A stretch of 64,000 nucleotides of DNA from Parascedosporium putredinis (Eukaryota > Ascomycota > Sordariomycetes > Microascales > Microascaceae), in assembly GCA_949357655.1 (NCBI GenBank), contig CASHTG010000002.1:124001-188000 (forward strand), written 5' to 3'. The notes below the pieces were generated by a model, which saw nothing but the letters and a program-made list of their open reading frames with translations, ran no database searches and was not told the origin of the DNA. Positions 47,699 to 60,001 of the stretch are shown in pieces (within the stretch, counting starts at the first letter, position 1; the number at the start of each line of letters is the position of its first letter). Position numbers and translations under genes: made by a program.

Positions 47699-50337
47699 CC
47701 CACCAAAAATCGAGCTCTCTCCTGCATCTCCAGGGAGGGAAGGTAAGCCCATTGAAAATGTTACCACATGCGGAATGCTTACAGCAGGAGCCATTCATGT
47801 AGTGATCTACCAACCGAACGTGGGATCGAGGGGATGGTGGGATGAATGTCGCCTCGTCATCAAGTAAAAACATCAATGCTCGAGTCTTTTGCCCGCAAAA
47901 GCCATTGATTGGGCTCATGCCAATTATAGGCTCAATTCATAGAAAAGGAGACGCTGAAGCTGGCGCAGAAAATGGTGGTAGTGGGATGGGGCTGGCAACG
48001 AGAGGCTCTTCGAGCTGAGCCAATCGCCGGCCACGGATACGAACCACTAAAAACGGAGCACCGAGAATAGCGAGACGCCTCGAGCCGTTTTAGCGGAGAT
48101 GTCGTGTTCACCCTTTTAGTGTGGAGGACGGCGCCGTCGCCGTCCCAGTGGGCGCCAACCAGGCGGCCGGACCAGGCAAGAAGCGGCTTGGTTTGCCCCC
48201 TCCCCTATCTCGAGGAGTCCACTGGAGGGGGAATCTCGAGCTCGGAGCAGTTCACAAGAAAGCACGAGATGGAGGCTATGTGGAATGTCGATCCGAGCCA
48301 AGGAGGCCGGCCCTGCCAATACCTTGATTTTCTTGGGCAATAGGAGGCCAAACTGGAGGGGGTCGGGGGCAAACTGGAGACTAGAGAAGCCAGCCATGAA
48401 GAAGAAGCACGGCTGATCGTGCGCCACTGAAAAGCACTTCAGGGCCTCGCTCGATTGTTTGGCCCCAAGGGCCCTTCCCGCCTATGAGGTGAGACCCATC
48501 CAAAGAAGCAAAGGGCGGCGATGGCAGGGAGTGGCCGTGGCCCTTGCTTCCAGAGGCTTGGTGGACGAAAACGATGAGTTGGCCCAAACTCTAATCGGCG
48601 TACCTGAAGCCAAGGGCTCTTCTCCTTCCGTTGTGAATGTGAAGGCTGGGGAAAGCGAACTAGATCCATGGGTGGCTCGATCAATGCCGCTTGGGTTGCC
48701 CCCTTGGCGCCCTTTTCCCAACCAGTGGTCCGTCTGAAGTACCGCCCCCAGCCCATCGCGCGTGCTCATCAAGGAAAAAGAAATAGCTTCAGGGATAATA
48801 GCGAGGTCTCTGAGAGGGAGAAAGCCGCCTTGCCATCTTATTGATGGATAGCGTGCAACCGATATCCTGCAAGCTGCACGCACAGTGGGGTAGCTGACCT
48901 TTGGGCAACAAGCCACTCAAGACCGAGTGATCGCCAAAAGGTTCAAAGTTTGATTGAATTGGCTTAGATGGAGACCGTGGACGTCCTCGATCAACATGAT
49001 CCAGTCCCCTGGATTGTCGCTTCCTTTCGGCTCGCGAGGCAGGCCCGTAGCCAAGGCATAACGAAACCCGAGCCCACGAAAAGCGGGCCAGAGAAACAGA
49101 CTTCAATCGAGGAGATCCTCTCCCAAGAACAATTGTGGAGTTGATCAGCAAATTCAATGGATCTATTCTTCTTGACCCATAGATATTCTCTCTGGGTTTA
49201 CTATAACCACCTGGAAACCAAGAAAAAAATCCCTCCGTTCCCGAGATTCATCCACCATGTAAAACCCCATCAATGAACCTACAGCAAATCTGGTCCATCT
49301 TCAGGTCAAGCGCCCAGACACTGTCCCGGCCTATCACCGCAGGCTCGCCGAATACCAAGAGTAAGCAGCCGGTGGTCGCCACCAAATTGGAAATGGGCCA
49401 GGCCTTAACTCTTCTAGGTAGGGATCGGGGATTAATAGAGCCAGTGCGAAAGGGCAAAGAGCTAGCCATGGCCCGCATAAGCGGCACTCCTACGAGGGGG
49501 TTCTGGTTCTCGTTCCCTCAACCGGTCCGCTTCTGCGTTTCACGCTCCCTAGCCCAATGGTGCTTTTCCCTCTGAGTGGCCCTTTCTTCGTGCAAACTCT
49601 AGTCCATCAATCCTCCGGCCCTTTCCTAGCGGAGAGCACGGCCAGCTCGCGTACCGGATCAAGGCAAAGCAGTATTGTTGAAAACGACGCAGAGACCCAA
49701 GGTCTGTCTGTCCCTGCTCGCATCAGCATTGGATACACGGGAAGTAAAACCATCCCTTGGCCAGCTCCGACGAGCTCTATTCCAGGACACGTTCTATAGA
49801 GCCGCTCGCTGTAAAATGCAGTGTTCACCAATTGGACGATGAACCGAAGGTGTATTATTCTCAACTTAGCACAGGCCTTCTGGAAGCTGCAAGGGTATAG
49901 ACAAGCCACAAAGTCAACCCACAGCTTAAATGCAGGCTGCAGTATCAATCTCCACGTGAAAACTGGCCTTTTCGACCGACCCAGGAGAGAGATACTCCAG
50001 GTGTTCTCATGGTCATGACTCTACAAAGCAATGGAAGGGGAGACCGTCCACGAGGATGGCCGCCTTTCGGGCCTGGGTTCGACAAGGGGATCCTGGAGGC
50101 ATTATTATGAAACTATCCGATCATGACTTCTGTGCCGAATGTTCCAAGGATGTTCGCTGCACGAACCAATTCAATTTGTGGTTAGTTTAATGCTTGATAG
50201 CTTAATCATCACTATCAAAATCGATAAAGGCATTATCACAAGCTAAACATAAAATAATGTCTGGCGCTAGTGCCAGTGCCAGGTACAATGAGCCCCCATG
50301 TCTCTCCCAGCCCAAGGTGGCATAAAGCCTGTCAAAG

Positions 50338-50353
50338 TGTCAGGTACCTGACA
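50338..50353. repeat. 16-bp perfect palindrome centred on GGTACC
   Basis: TGTCAGGTACCTGACA equals its own reverse complement. Related GGTACCTGAC cores occur near 47615 and 63740. About one 16-bp palindrome is expected by chance in a window this size. Confidence 0.6.
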
Positions 50354-53300
50354 TTCACCCGATGATTCAGACGCTTGAATGGTGGATGGATCCAACTGAT
50401 CCAATCCTCCCCCAACAATGAGACAAAAGCGCTGGTCCAATCTCAGCTTCAACCAAATGTCCTGACTGACAGCCTCGAGGGGCCATGCGACGAAACATCT
50501 GCCTTTCTTCTCTTTTCTCTACCTTGGACCAAGACTAGTCAGGGAGAGAGCATGGACGAATGCCCAACGTGGGGTGGCCGGGCAACGAGTTCCGTCCGTC
50601 CCATTGCAACTCTCGATTGAACCTTGCAGATGCGAAGCGGAGCTCTCAGCCCGCATCGATGGAGCCCTAGCCCTGTGAGGATTGGGTAGAACAGTGGCAG
50701 TAGCTCCACTAAATTCGGGGGCAGACGACTGCTGCCAACCCAGCGCTGTCATAATCCCAATTCAAGAGACCAATCGATCCATAACAGATCGCTCAGTTGG
50801 TGTTCTTTTCGGCGCAACAACTCCGGGGCCACGAAAACACTGGACTAATAGCTACTTTGCAAAGGGAGAAAAGCCAATGTGGGTGTGCCGGGCCTGAATT
50901 TTCCAATAGCTCTCTCGAATCCGGTTCGCCCCTCAGATAGCGTCTCGCTTTTCAAAGTCATGAAGTCATGGGGAAGTGGGCTCAAGTCAAATCCCGAACT
51001 CATACTCCACACCCGCCCCCTCCTCGGAGGTTCATCAATCAACTTTGAGGGGGAGAGGCGAGCCTGCTGAATCCTTCACATCGTATTTTTCAAGGAGCAG
51101 CAGAGGTGCGTAAAAGACACAAAAGGTGGGACCCGCTCGCTGGGCTGCGACACCACAATAGACCTCAGGGACAAAAGTCAAGTCCATCACAATACATCCA
51201 TTTGATGTACCCACCTGCCGATGCTCTTTCCAAAATCTCGATCTGCAAAGCCTAGCTCCAGGGCTTGGCACCAAACCGATCCCGGCACCCTCCGGGCCCT
51301 CCGACTCCGAAGGAGACCTGGAGGAGCGAGTCTCCACATGCATGGCAACCAATTTTGGTGCACGCTCCGTCACCTCGCAAGATTACGCCGCAGAAGTCAC
51401 CTATAATAGTCAGAGCTATCTATTCCTTGTGGAGGAGTGCCTCCTCACGCTACTTTGACAACGTCACTTCGGCTACATTTTTAACCGCCCTGAAGTGGAA
51501 GGGGAAAACTATAATCACGGTTTCGACAAATGGCACCTCGGTGTACTTGAATGGGGAGGGCTTGAACCCCTCTCCTGCGTTTGTCCCCCTTTGCCGCATC
51601 CATTTCCAACCTTTCCCACCAGGGCATAAATTAGTGCTCTGCTGAGCGAGGAGGGAGAAACACCGCGTCTCAAATTCTTCGACTGGGACAGATTCAGGCT
51701 TGGGAAGCTGGGCCCCCTCCTTGTCTCGGTTTTTGTGTGACCAGTTATCTAGAGAGGGAGGGAAAGAATGAGGGGAAGCAGTTTCGCTAGACATCCAGAA
51801 GGGGTATTGGGAAGCATTGGGGGAGCTCTGAGGGGAAGAATGAGACGACAGGATAGCCCGGCACCACCCCCAAGCCTGCACAGACATCTATGGATTCCTC
51901 TGTTTCTGGCGATCGGTTCTAGAGGGCGAGGAGTGAAAGGGACGGACGAGTTCGCTACTGTCGATCCAATTAGACATTGTATCCCAACTGAATCGGGACG
52001 GGTGAGCAGCCCGCTGGGAGTTTCGAGAATTCAGGGGGAAACTAAAAACTGCCAGCGGGGCATGAGGGTTTCTGCGACTTGTGACATCACATGAGGAATT
52101 TCACCGGTTGGCAGGTGTCAAAGCTTCACTCCAGGTTTCCCAAGTTTCCGGCTTTGGACAAAGTGGTCTCAAAAACTTCCCGTAGCCGCCTCCCTTTAAA
52201 GCGCAGGGTATTATTATTCTCGCCTTTGACAGCTTCGGTTGCTTGATTCCCGCTCTCCTCCCCCATGTAAAAGGGGGATGTGTGCCTGTGCTCCAAAGCT
52301 CAAGACAAGGGTCCTTCTTTCGTGCCACGTCAGTCAGCCTTCAAATGAAGCATTATCTGCAAGGGGCGAGAAGTGGGCATTGCTTCCCCTGCCCACACCG
52401 TCTGAGTGCCTTTTTTTCTCGACGGAAACTCCCTTTTGAGGATGGGGGAATCGACCGTATAGGGCTGCTTCCAGTCGATTCGGGCTGGACCGTCCATTTT
52501 CGCCCTTCTCTTTCGGAGACGTGCATGAGCAAAGAAGCCCGTTTTTGTTTCTTCCCTTCCCCCTTTTCCCCATTGATTATTCTGCGTTTCCTGGCACCAG
52601 CGGGGTGATCCCATCCTATCGGCTGCAGATGGAGCACGGGCAAGGAAAAGAAGAAGAGAAAAAATTGACCGGTCAGCCTCTCGAGGAAGAAAAGGACTGC
52701 TGGATTGACGCGGAAAAGCAAATGGCAGCTTACAATATCCTTGGGTAAAAGCAATCAAAAGGCCGAATGAAGGCTTCAATGGCTGTGTGATGAGGCTCAT
52801 CACTACCCAAGTGCTAAACTTCGCCAAAGCAACGAAGAAACAATAATACTCACTGAGCCCTTCCCCGAATGCAAAGGAAAACCCCGCAACTGTCTATTCT
52901 CAACACTATCAAGTGATAGCGCCTCGCTTCAAGCACCTTGGGCGAGGGCAACGGGGCAAACACTGTCCAACTCCACTCAGAGGTGGGGATGTTGACTTCC
53001 CAGGGTCGAGAAAAGAGCTCGCTCCCAGCCGTCTCTTGAAGGGGTCCTTGTTCTGCGTTTGTTTTTTTTTTTTGCAATGGGATGACAAAGGCCGCACCAT
53101 TACGGCTGTCCGGGGCTCGTGTGCAGTAGCTAACAGCTCAATGCAAGCCGCCCAAGGTTCAATGGTTCGCCGCACGCTGCCGTACCTGCGCAAGCTTGCA
53201 CCGGGCAGGAAAGCTCGAGGTTGGGAACCCCGAGCCCGGCAGCCACCGCCTGCACTCCCACTCCCTACTAATACCCCTTCTTCCAAAAGGCGGTATTCCC

Positions 53301-56300
53301 ATAACAAGGCCGGATTTCGGCTGTTGCAGCAGAAACACGCGTCCTTGGCCCTGCAACACGCGTGCTGCTCTCCGCTAGGACCTCTCTCCAACTTTGGACG
53401 AGTCGAGGAAAGGGCTCCATCGGCCTGCAAGTTGAGTAGCTTGCGGGTCTGTTTTTGAAAGCTGTACCCGATTGTCCTCACGGTTTGACCTGATGCACAG
53501 AGAAACCGGGGCCATTTACCGGCTTCCAATCCCAGACTCTGTCAGCAAGCAAGTGGACATGTATGCATCTATCACTCGATCTAACGTCAAGGTAAGACTG
53601 CATTGCCCCTCCCAAACTTGAAAAAGAAAGAAGGATGTGAGAAAATGGACCCCGGATGGCCAGGGGAGAAAAGGGATCCATCAATCAGGTGCAAGGGCGA
53701 TGAGGGTCGGGCAGCAGCGCAGCTCGGCGTGGGTGCGTATTACGAGACGCTCTCGAGCATCCCCCATACTTTGTACTTTTTGCCTGGGTTTAATCTTAGG
53801 CAATGCAGGTGCTTGCAGTGAAGGAGAACTCGGCCCACCAGGGCGCAAGTGAGAGGAAGGGGAACCGAAAAAGAACCCCCAAATCAAAAACCCTCCGCAG
53901 CAACAACATCCGTATCCGGCGCCGATTTTCCCTTGGTCTGGCTCGTGCCCCTGCTCCGAGCCTCCCCGGTCGGGCATTCAGGCAAAGCGTGCCATGAACC
54001 TGCTCGCACCGCCAGCAGGGGTCTCGCTGCGAGAAGAGGCCGGGGAGAAGCGATGCCAGTCTCAGGTGGAGCGGACGATGGCGAAGTGGCCGATGAAGAG
54101 GATTTCTTTTCGGACAAGGTCTTTTCTTCTCGACGTCGATTTGTTTCCTTCCATCGTCTGCTTTTGAAATCTCCACCGTTCTTCTCATTCCTTTTTCGGG
54201 AAACGGCAGACAGTCATATCTCTCGACCTGGTCGATTGACCGACACCGAGGTACTCTACAGGACTGTTATTCTGCCTTCACCTGGCCATTTCTGCTTTAT
54301 TTTTCTGCAGGCTAATGCTGCAGCCCCTTTTGGACGTTGACTGATCCTCAACCCAAGACCAGCCTGGCGCGGGCTAAAAGAAAAAGATAAATAAAAAAGG
54401 GACCGTCCCGTTTCTTTTTCTCTTCTTCTTCCAGCCGGAAGGCGATTCCAATCCTCTTAGTGTTTGATAAAAACCAAAACAAAAGTAGAAAGAGATCGGC
54501 CATTGGTGGTGTTGGGGATTTATTGATGGCCCCGGATGCGAGCTGAAGAGAAGGAGACGCACTTGTCCTGGACTGGTCGAGCAAACAAGGCTGGGATTCG
54601 GATAGGCCTCCGGCTGGTCAAATTGTCTGAACGGTCTGGACCCGTCAGCCACGACAGTCCAGTCCTAGGAGCAGAAGCTCCCGATCTCGAATACCGGTTT
54701 TCCCAAGTTTTCAACGCCACCATCGAGAGCAGAGCGAGAGGTAGATCATGGCCCAGGCATCTGGTCCAAGCTGAAGAAAAAACCACACTCAAATCCACGT
54801 TGTGTTGAACCAGTCGGTGATTCAATTACCGAAACTCTTGACTAATACGTGCGTGCTTTTTTCAAGTGAGGATATGGAGCGAGTTTCCCTCTACAAGATC
54901 TCCAACACTGGTGTATGATCTAGTTCACCACAGTGACCTCATGCTCTATCTTGTATGTAGAGAGAGAAGCCCAAGCACAGAAAGAAGCCAGACAATTCAA
55001 CACTTGAACCGATATTGACGAAGTCCAGAGGGCCCGAGTCTTGGTGCAGTACAATCCCCTTGTCCGCGTGTTGGATGCAGCACGCAGTTGCCCTTTGGAC
55101 TTCGAGGTTGAATGCTAAGTGCAGCACCTCGGCATATCCAGTGACATTTCAAGGATTCCATCATGCCATGATACCGGTTAGACCAGCAAGCCATTGATCC
55201 ATTGATGCGTCAGGAAACCCCAAACCAGCGCGGCGATTGGAAGTTGACATTCAATCGACTGCGTACCTTGCAAGGGCCCGTCAGCAAGCGAGAGACTAAG
55301 GTAAACCGGCTCGCAATTTCACCAAACATGCAGCATGCATTTCGTGGGACGAACCCCGTCTCCCTCCCCCACTCCGCCCTTTCTTTTTCCGTCCCTCAGA
55401 GTGTATAATCTTGTTCTTTGTTCTTGTTCTTCTTTTCGGTGGCGGCGCTGAAACGTGGATAAGCGAGCAAGAAAAGAGGGGGGCGCCGATGCAACGCGGC
55501 GAGATGACGAGCTGGATGTGCCCGTCTTCAGAATACCGAAATCAAGCCACCTCGGTAGAAAAAAATGGTGTCCTTTGCTTTTGCCCATTTTCTGATCCCC
55601 TCGGATGGACGCGGCGCGGGGAAAGAGTCGGGGTCAGGGACTGGATCTTGTGCAGGCGTGCGGAGCAGATCCCCTCAGGTTACTCGTTGGGGTACACACA
55701 CACACGAGCATTGTCTCAAGTGTGTGGTGTCGACGATGCTCATGTTGGGGGAGGAGGGGTTCCAACGGGCTCTGTCTATGTGTTCTCTCTTGCTATCATC
55801 CCACTCTGTTCCCCCACTCTCTGGGCAGGAGGGCAAGATTTGGGAGGGCTCAACGTGCGTCCTCGTCTATTTAATCGTGTACCAAGTTACTTTCTGTGGA
55901 GCCCAAGCGTCGTGAATCAATTGGAGAAGGGAGAATCAATATTCAGAAGCCTCGGCGTCAATCTAGGCCAATTCCAACAAAGTACGTGGACCGGAGTTGG
56001 TCTCTATTCGTACATGTAGGAATCGACCAACGTTATCATTGAAAAGGAACATATTCGCCCAGATAAAACAGCTGATAAAAGAGAGTAAAGACAGGAGCTA
56101 CATAAGCGGGTCAATTTACAGCATATCCGAATCTTTGAAGAGGTAATGTATGATAACCACCAAGTCGCTTCTTGGCCCAACACGGCAAAGAAGAAGAACA
56201 GAGCCAGCCCAGCGTATCAAAGGGGCTGATTCTCTCTATCTGTTCACAAACATCCAAATTGGAGACCAAAGGAGGGAGAGGACCAACAAAAGAGGGAGCA

Positions 56301-56548
56301 AAGCCCCTCCTTTGCTCCAAAATCGTCGCTTGCGACTTGCTATTGGTCGCTTGTCTGTTCCCCCTTCCCATCAAGCCGGGTTCTGTTTTAAAGTGGCTGC
56401 ATGCATCCCCAATCGAGTGGTCTCAATCAGCCCTGGGAATGACGAGCGAGTGTGGGAGAAGCATGCACCTCGCCCACCATGGTCCATTTTTTTGCCACTT
56501 GAATGAGTCGCATCCTCCACGTTTAGTGATGCCATCTATCCGCTTCTC

Positions 56549-56570
56549 CACACACACACACACACACACA
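56549..56570 (+). repeat. (CA)n microsatellite
   Basis: About 11 perfect CA units in non-coding sequence. Confidence 0.85.
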
Positions 56571-59284
56571 TACGCTTCCAATCTCCTCTGTCCCTCGCCT
56601 TCCTCGAGCACTCCTATCCGCGCGCACAATACCCTTCTCCGCCGTCTACCCGAAGAGACAAGAACCCATGGCTTGAAGTTTTCCTTCCTCGGCGCAGGGA
56701 GCCGCTCGTGTTTAATGATAGTAGTCGAACTCCTCGGAACAATCGAGTCAAAGGCTCAGGTGTCGTCGTTGAAAGGTTGTTAGATTCGTATCGGGCGAAG
56801 AAGCACGCAGCTTCTTTCCGACAAGAAATCGTGGGGATTCTCCAACTGAGAAGACTACAAAAGGAAAGAAGGGGGCAAAAATGCCGCAAAAGGATACACT
56901 ACCGAGCTCCAACACCTTTTGACATGCCGTGCTCGAATAGCACTCAGCCCTCTAAGCTGAAAATAGCTCTCTTCCTAAATCCCATCAGACCATCCCTCCC
57001 CGATGAAAAGCCTCCACATTAGCTATCAACATGCCTGCCCCTTCGTCAAAAGACCCGCGCTAGGTCGCCAAGGTCCCCCAAACGACATCGGGGGCACCTG
57101 TCCGGGCATTTAAAGCATGAAGGAGACGTTCTCGCTACCCTCTTTTCTCCCCTTCGCTTGAGTCCCACGTGTGTATATGTGAGTGTGTAGACGGTCACTA
57201 CACATGATGGATATAATAGATGCGTATACTTTGGTATACTTACCCGGTTTACATCGAATACTACCTACTCTCCTGGCGCGCATGGTTCCCCGTACGCTGA
57301 AGAGCTGACCCGACATTAAGCAATGCCGGACATTTACTTGTCTATTCAAAATCGAGTACATTTTTCTCGCGTTTGCCTCTTCCGGCCATTCTCCTCGAAG
57401 CAAAAAGGAGCATGGGGTTTGCTCTTTAAAAATAAAAAAACCTCCGAGCCGTGTCCCCCAACTAACACTTTGCTATTCCTACCTACCTGTCAATGTAGTA
57501 TGGACCCATGGATACATGGACCCGGAATTTATAGATGTACAAACAGCGTCACCCAGCAAGAGGCCCGCATAAACTTCAGGAAATTGGCCCAAACCCGGAG
57601 ACTCCCCTCACCAGCTCCTTCTCTCCACAAAAAAGGCTCGGGGACATTTGATTGAACGATGATTGAGGGTGAGACTCCTCCCTCGACAACATATCCCGAG
57701 ATTGAAGTAACCTTCCCTTCACGACTGGTCTTCTCTTCGCTTACATGTACGATCCGGCTTCCCACGCAAGGCCCAGCGCCAGCCCATCCATCCCCCTTCT
57801 GCAAACCCACAACGATCAATATATTCCCCCTACTTAAGCGAAAATAGCTTACTTCGCTTGTCCGAAGAAAAAAAGAGTAATTCAGGGCTTAAAAAAGAAA
57901 TACGGGTCTGAGAGGCTGAACAAAACCTAGGCTTAACACCAGTCGTCGTCTGTGAACCAGAACGCTCATAGGTTTCGCACTGCCGATGCACCCTCGGGCG
58001 ATGTGGGGATAGTCTCTCGCAATTCTTCCCATTCATCAACCTCACCCAATCATTCATCGTCGAGGTCGCCCTCACTCGTGGCGTGAGGTCAGAAAACCTC
58101 GGTGCCTATAGACCCGTAGTATTCTTCCCCGTTTCCCCCTACACCCCCTTTAAGATCAGAAATAACTTGCCAAAAGAACAATGGCCGTACGCCCTTCAGG
58201 ACGAGCAAGAAAGACCATTAAACTCCCCGTTGTAGCCAAGAGAGAACCGCATGATAACTAACCTGCTCTCGGTAAGCTCGGTAAAGCAGGGGCTCTCTAT
58301 CTCTCTCACCTTTTCCTGTGCTCTTTCCCCCGTCCCTCTTCTCTCTAATAACACTCCTCCACACTGCTTGACCCCAGTTTGCTCCCATCCCCTGCCTGGC
58401 GCCCTCCACGCTATGTCCCAACCACGCCCTTGGAGCACCCAATATTTCCTCCCAATCCTGCCCTCCGCGTCCCCTTTCGGAAACCGGGATACTGGACCTA
58501 TACTAGACCTCACCCCACCGAATCACGACATAGATGAACGCAAAGCTTTGCCGAAGCGTAGGAATATCCACAGCCTCTGATATCTGTGATTCCACCTCAC
58601 CCCCTCCCTCCTCCCCCTCGCGCCCGACGCTCTCTTTCAGCTCGCCATCCATAATGCATTCTTTCCATATCCCACTCCGGTCGTAGAGTTCCTAAACCCC
58701 GATGTAACTCGTGTCTACTCTGCCAACCTCATCCCCCACGCGTCCTATCCTAAAGATATCCCCGGGCTTGACTCCAACGGAGACCTGATTCCTTTCTTCA
58801 CCCCCTTTCATATTGGCTACATTTTGCTCTCTCCCATGGGGGCCTTGCCTTATAAGTATATGGCACTTTGTAAGAGTCGAGAAGTGAACAAGTCTTTGCG
58901 AGTAGAGTTTGATTAAAAAGCTGGACGGGAAGTAGCTTCAACTTCCCCCATAGTGTATCCTATCAAAGTAGCTGCTATAATAATAAAAGAAAAATAGAGA
59001 AAAAGGAAATAGAAAGCAGAAAGGGGTAATCAGAAGAATATTGAAAGAAAAAAGGAAAACGGAAAAAGATAAGGATAGGCGAAACTCAAGGAAAATCGGT
59101 TGGGAATAGGGTTCGCATCCTCAAAAACAAACAAGTCCACGGCTCCCCCAAGCTCAAGAGACCGACCTCCCTGGTGACGTTCATCCTGTATTACAGTCAT
59201 ATTCCAAGTCATTTCATTCCGAGACTGCCCAAAGAGAAGGAGAGGAAGAATGAGAGAGATAAAGAGGTAATGGAAAGGAGAGAA

Positions 59285-59303
59285 AGAGAGAGAGAGAGAG
59301 AGA
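59285..59303 (+). repeat. (AG)n microsatellite
   Basis: A perfect AG run of about 19 bases within a purine-rich block downstream of the Rua1-like gene. Confidence 0.8.
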
Positions 59304-60001
59304 AAAGGAGTGAGTGATGCGCAAATGTGCGCGCATGGTGTATATATGTTCGAGGGATAAAAGTAGGTTGCTTCTCCTGCCAGACACGTCTCCTCCTCCC
59401 CGTGTACATGTAGCGCAAATAATAATAATAGTAATAACCGTCCACAAGGAAATTCTGGCCCAGTCGTAAATAAACCAAGAAAACTTGTCATCAGAGCATC
59501 ATATCCATCTCTTTCTTTTTCGTGTCCGAGCGAGACCATCCCTTACCTCGCCAGGTCAGCATCGTAATCATCATCGTAATCCTCCTCTTGCTTTCAACCC
59601 GCCGTGATACTTTTTGCTTTTTCAAAGTCCAAATAAGATTTCAATAGTAAATAGTAGCGAAATAAGGGGGGTATGCCCCTTCAACCGTGTTAGGGGTCAG
59701 AGATAAAAGGAAAAAAGGGAATAGCCGTAAACCAAGGACAGGGCCCGGTTATAGATCGAGTTGATAGGAAAGAGGGATGCGGAAAGTGGCCGGGTGGTAT
59801 CGTATAGCTTGATAAAAGGAAAAAAACAAAAACCAAAAGAGAAAACGGACAAAGGAAAAAGTATGGTGTGATGACAAAAGGAAATGATCTCGGAATTGGA
59901 TAATGATGGACAACAGCCCTCACTATCCCATCCAAGACCTCGAGTCAGAGATGTTGCAGCAGCTTAAATCATGCCCGGCATCCCGCTTTCTACCGGTACC
60001 A

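Larger units (their letters stand above)
47296..60001. other. Long gene-poor interval between the PHD and Rua1-like genes
   Basis: Roughly 12.7 kb without a recognisable protein on either strand. Short overlapping frames are present but lack conserved motifs, codon bias and splice support. Landmarks are a hexamer repeat at 47665, a palindrome at 50338, an AT-rich patch at 50180-50250 and CA and AG microsatellites. No transposon protein was recognised. The last kilobase before 60002 probably contains the 3' flank of the Rua1-like gene. Confidence 0.45.

Noticed and set aside
50338..50353. 16-bp palindrome as a replication origin or operator
   Set aside because: About one such palindrome is expected by chance and nothing nearby supports a function.
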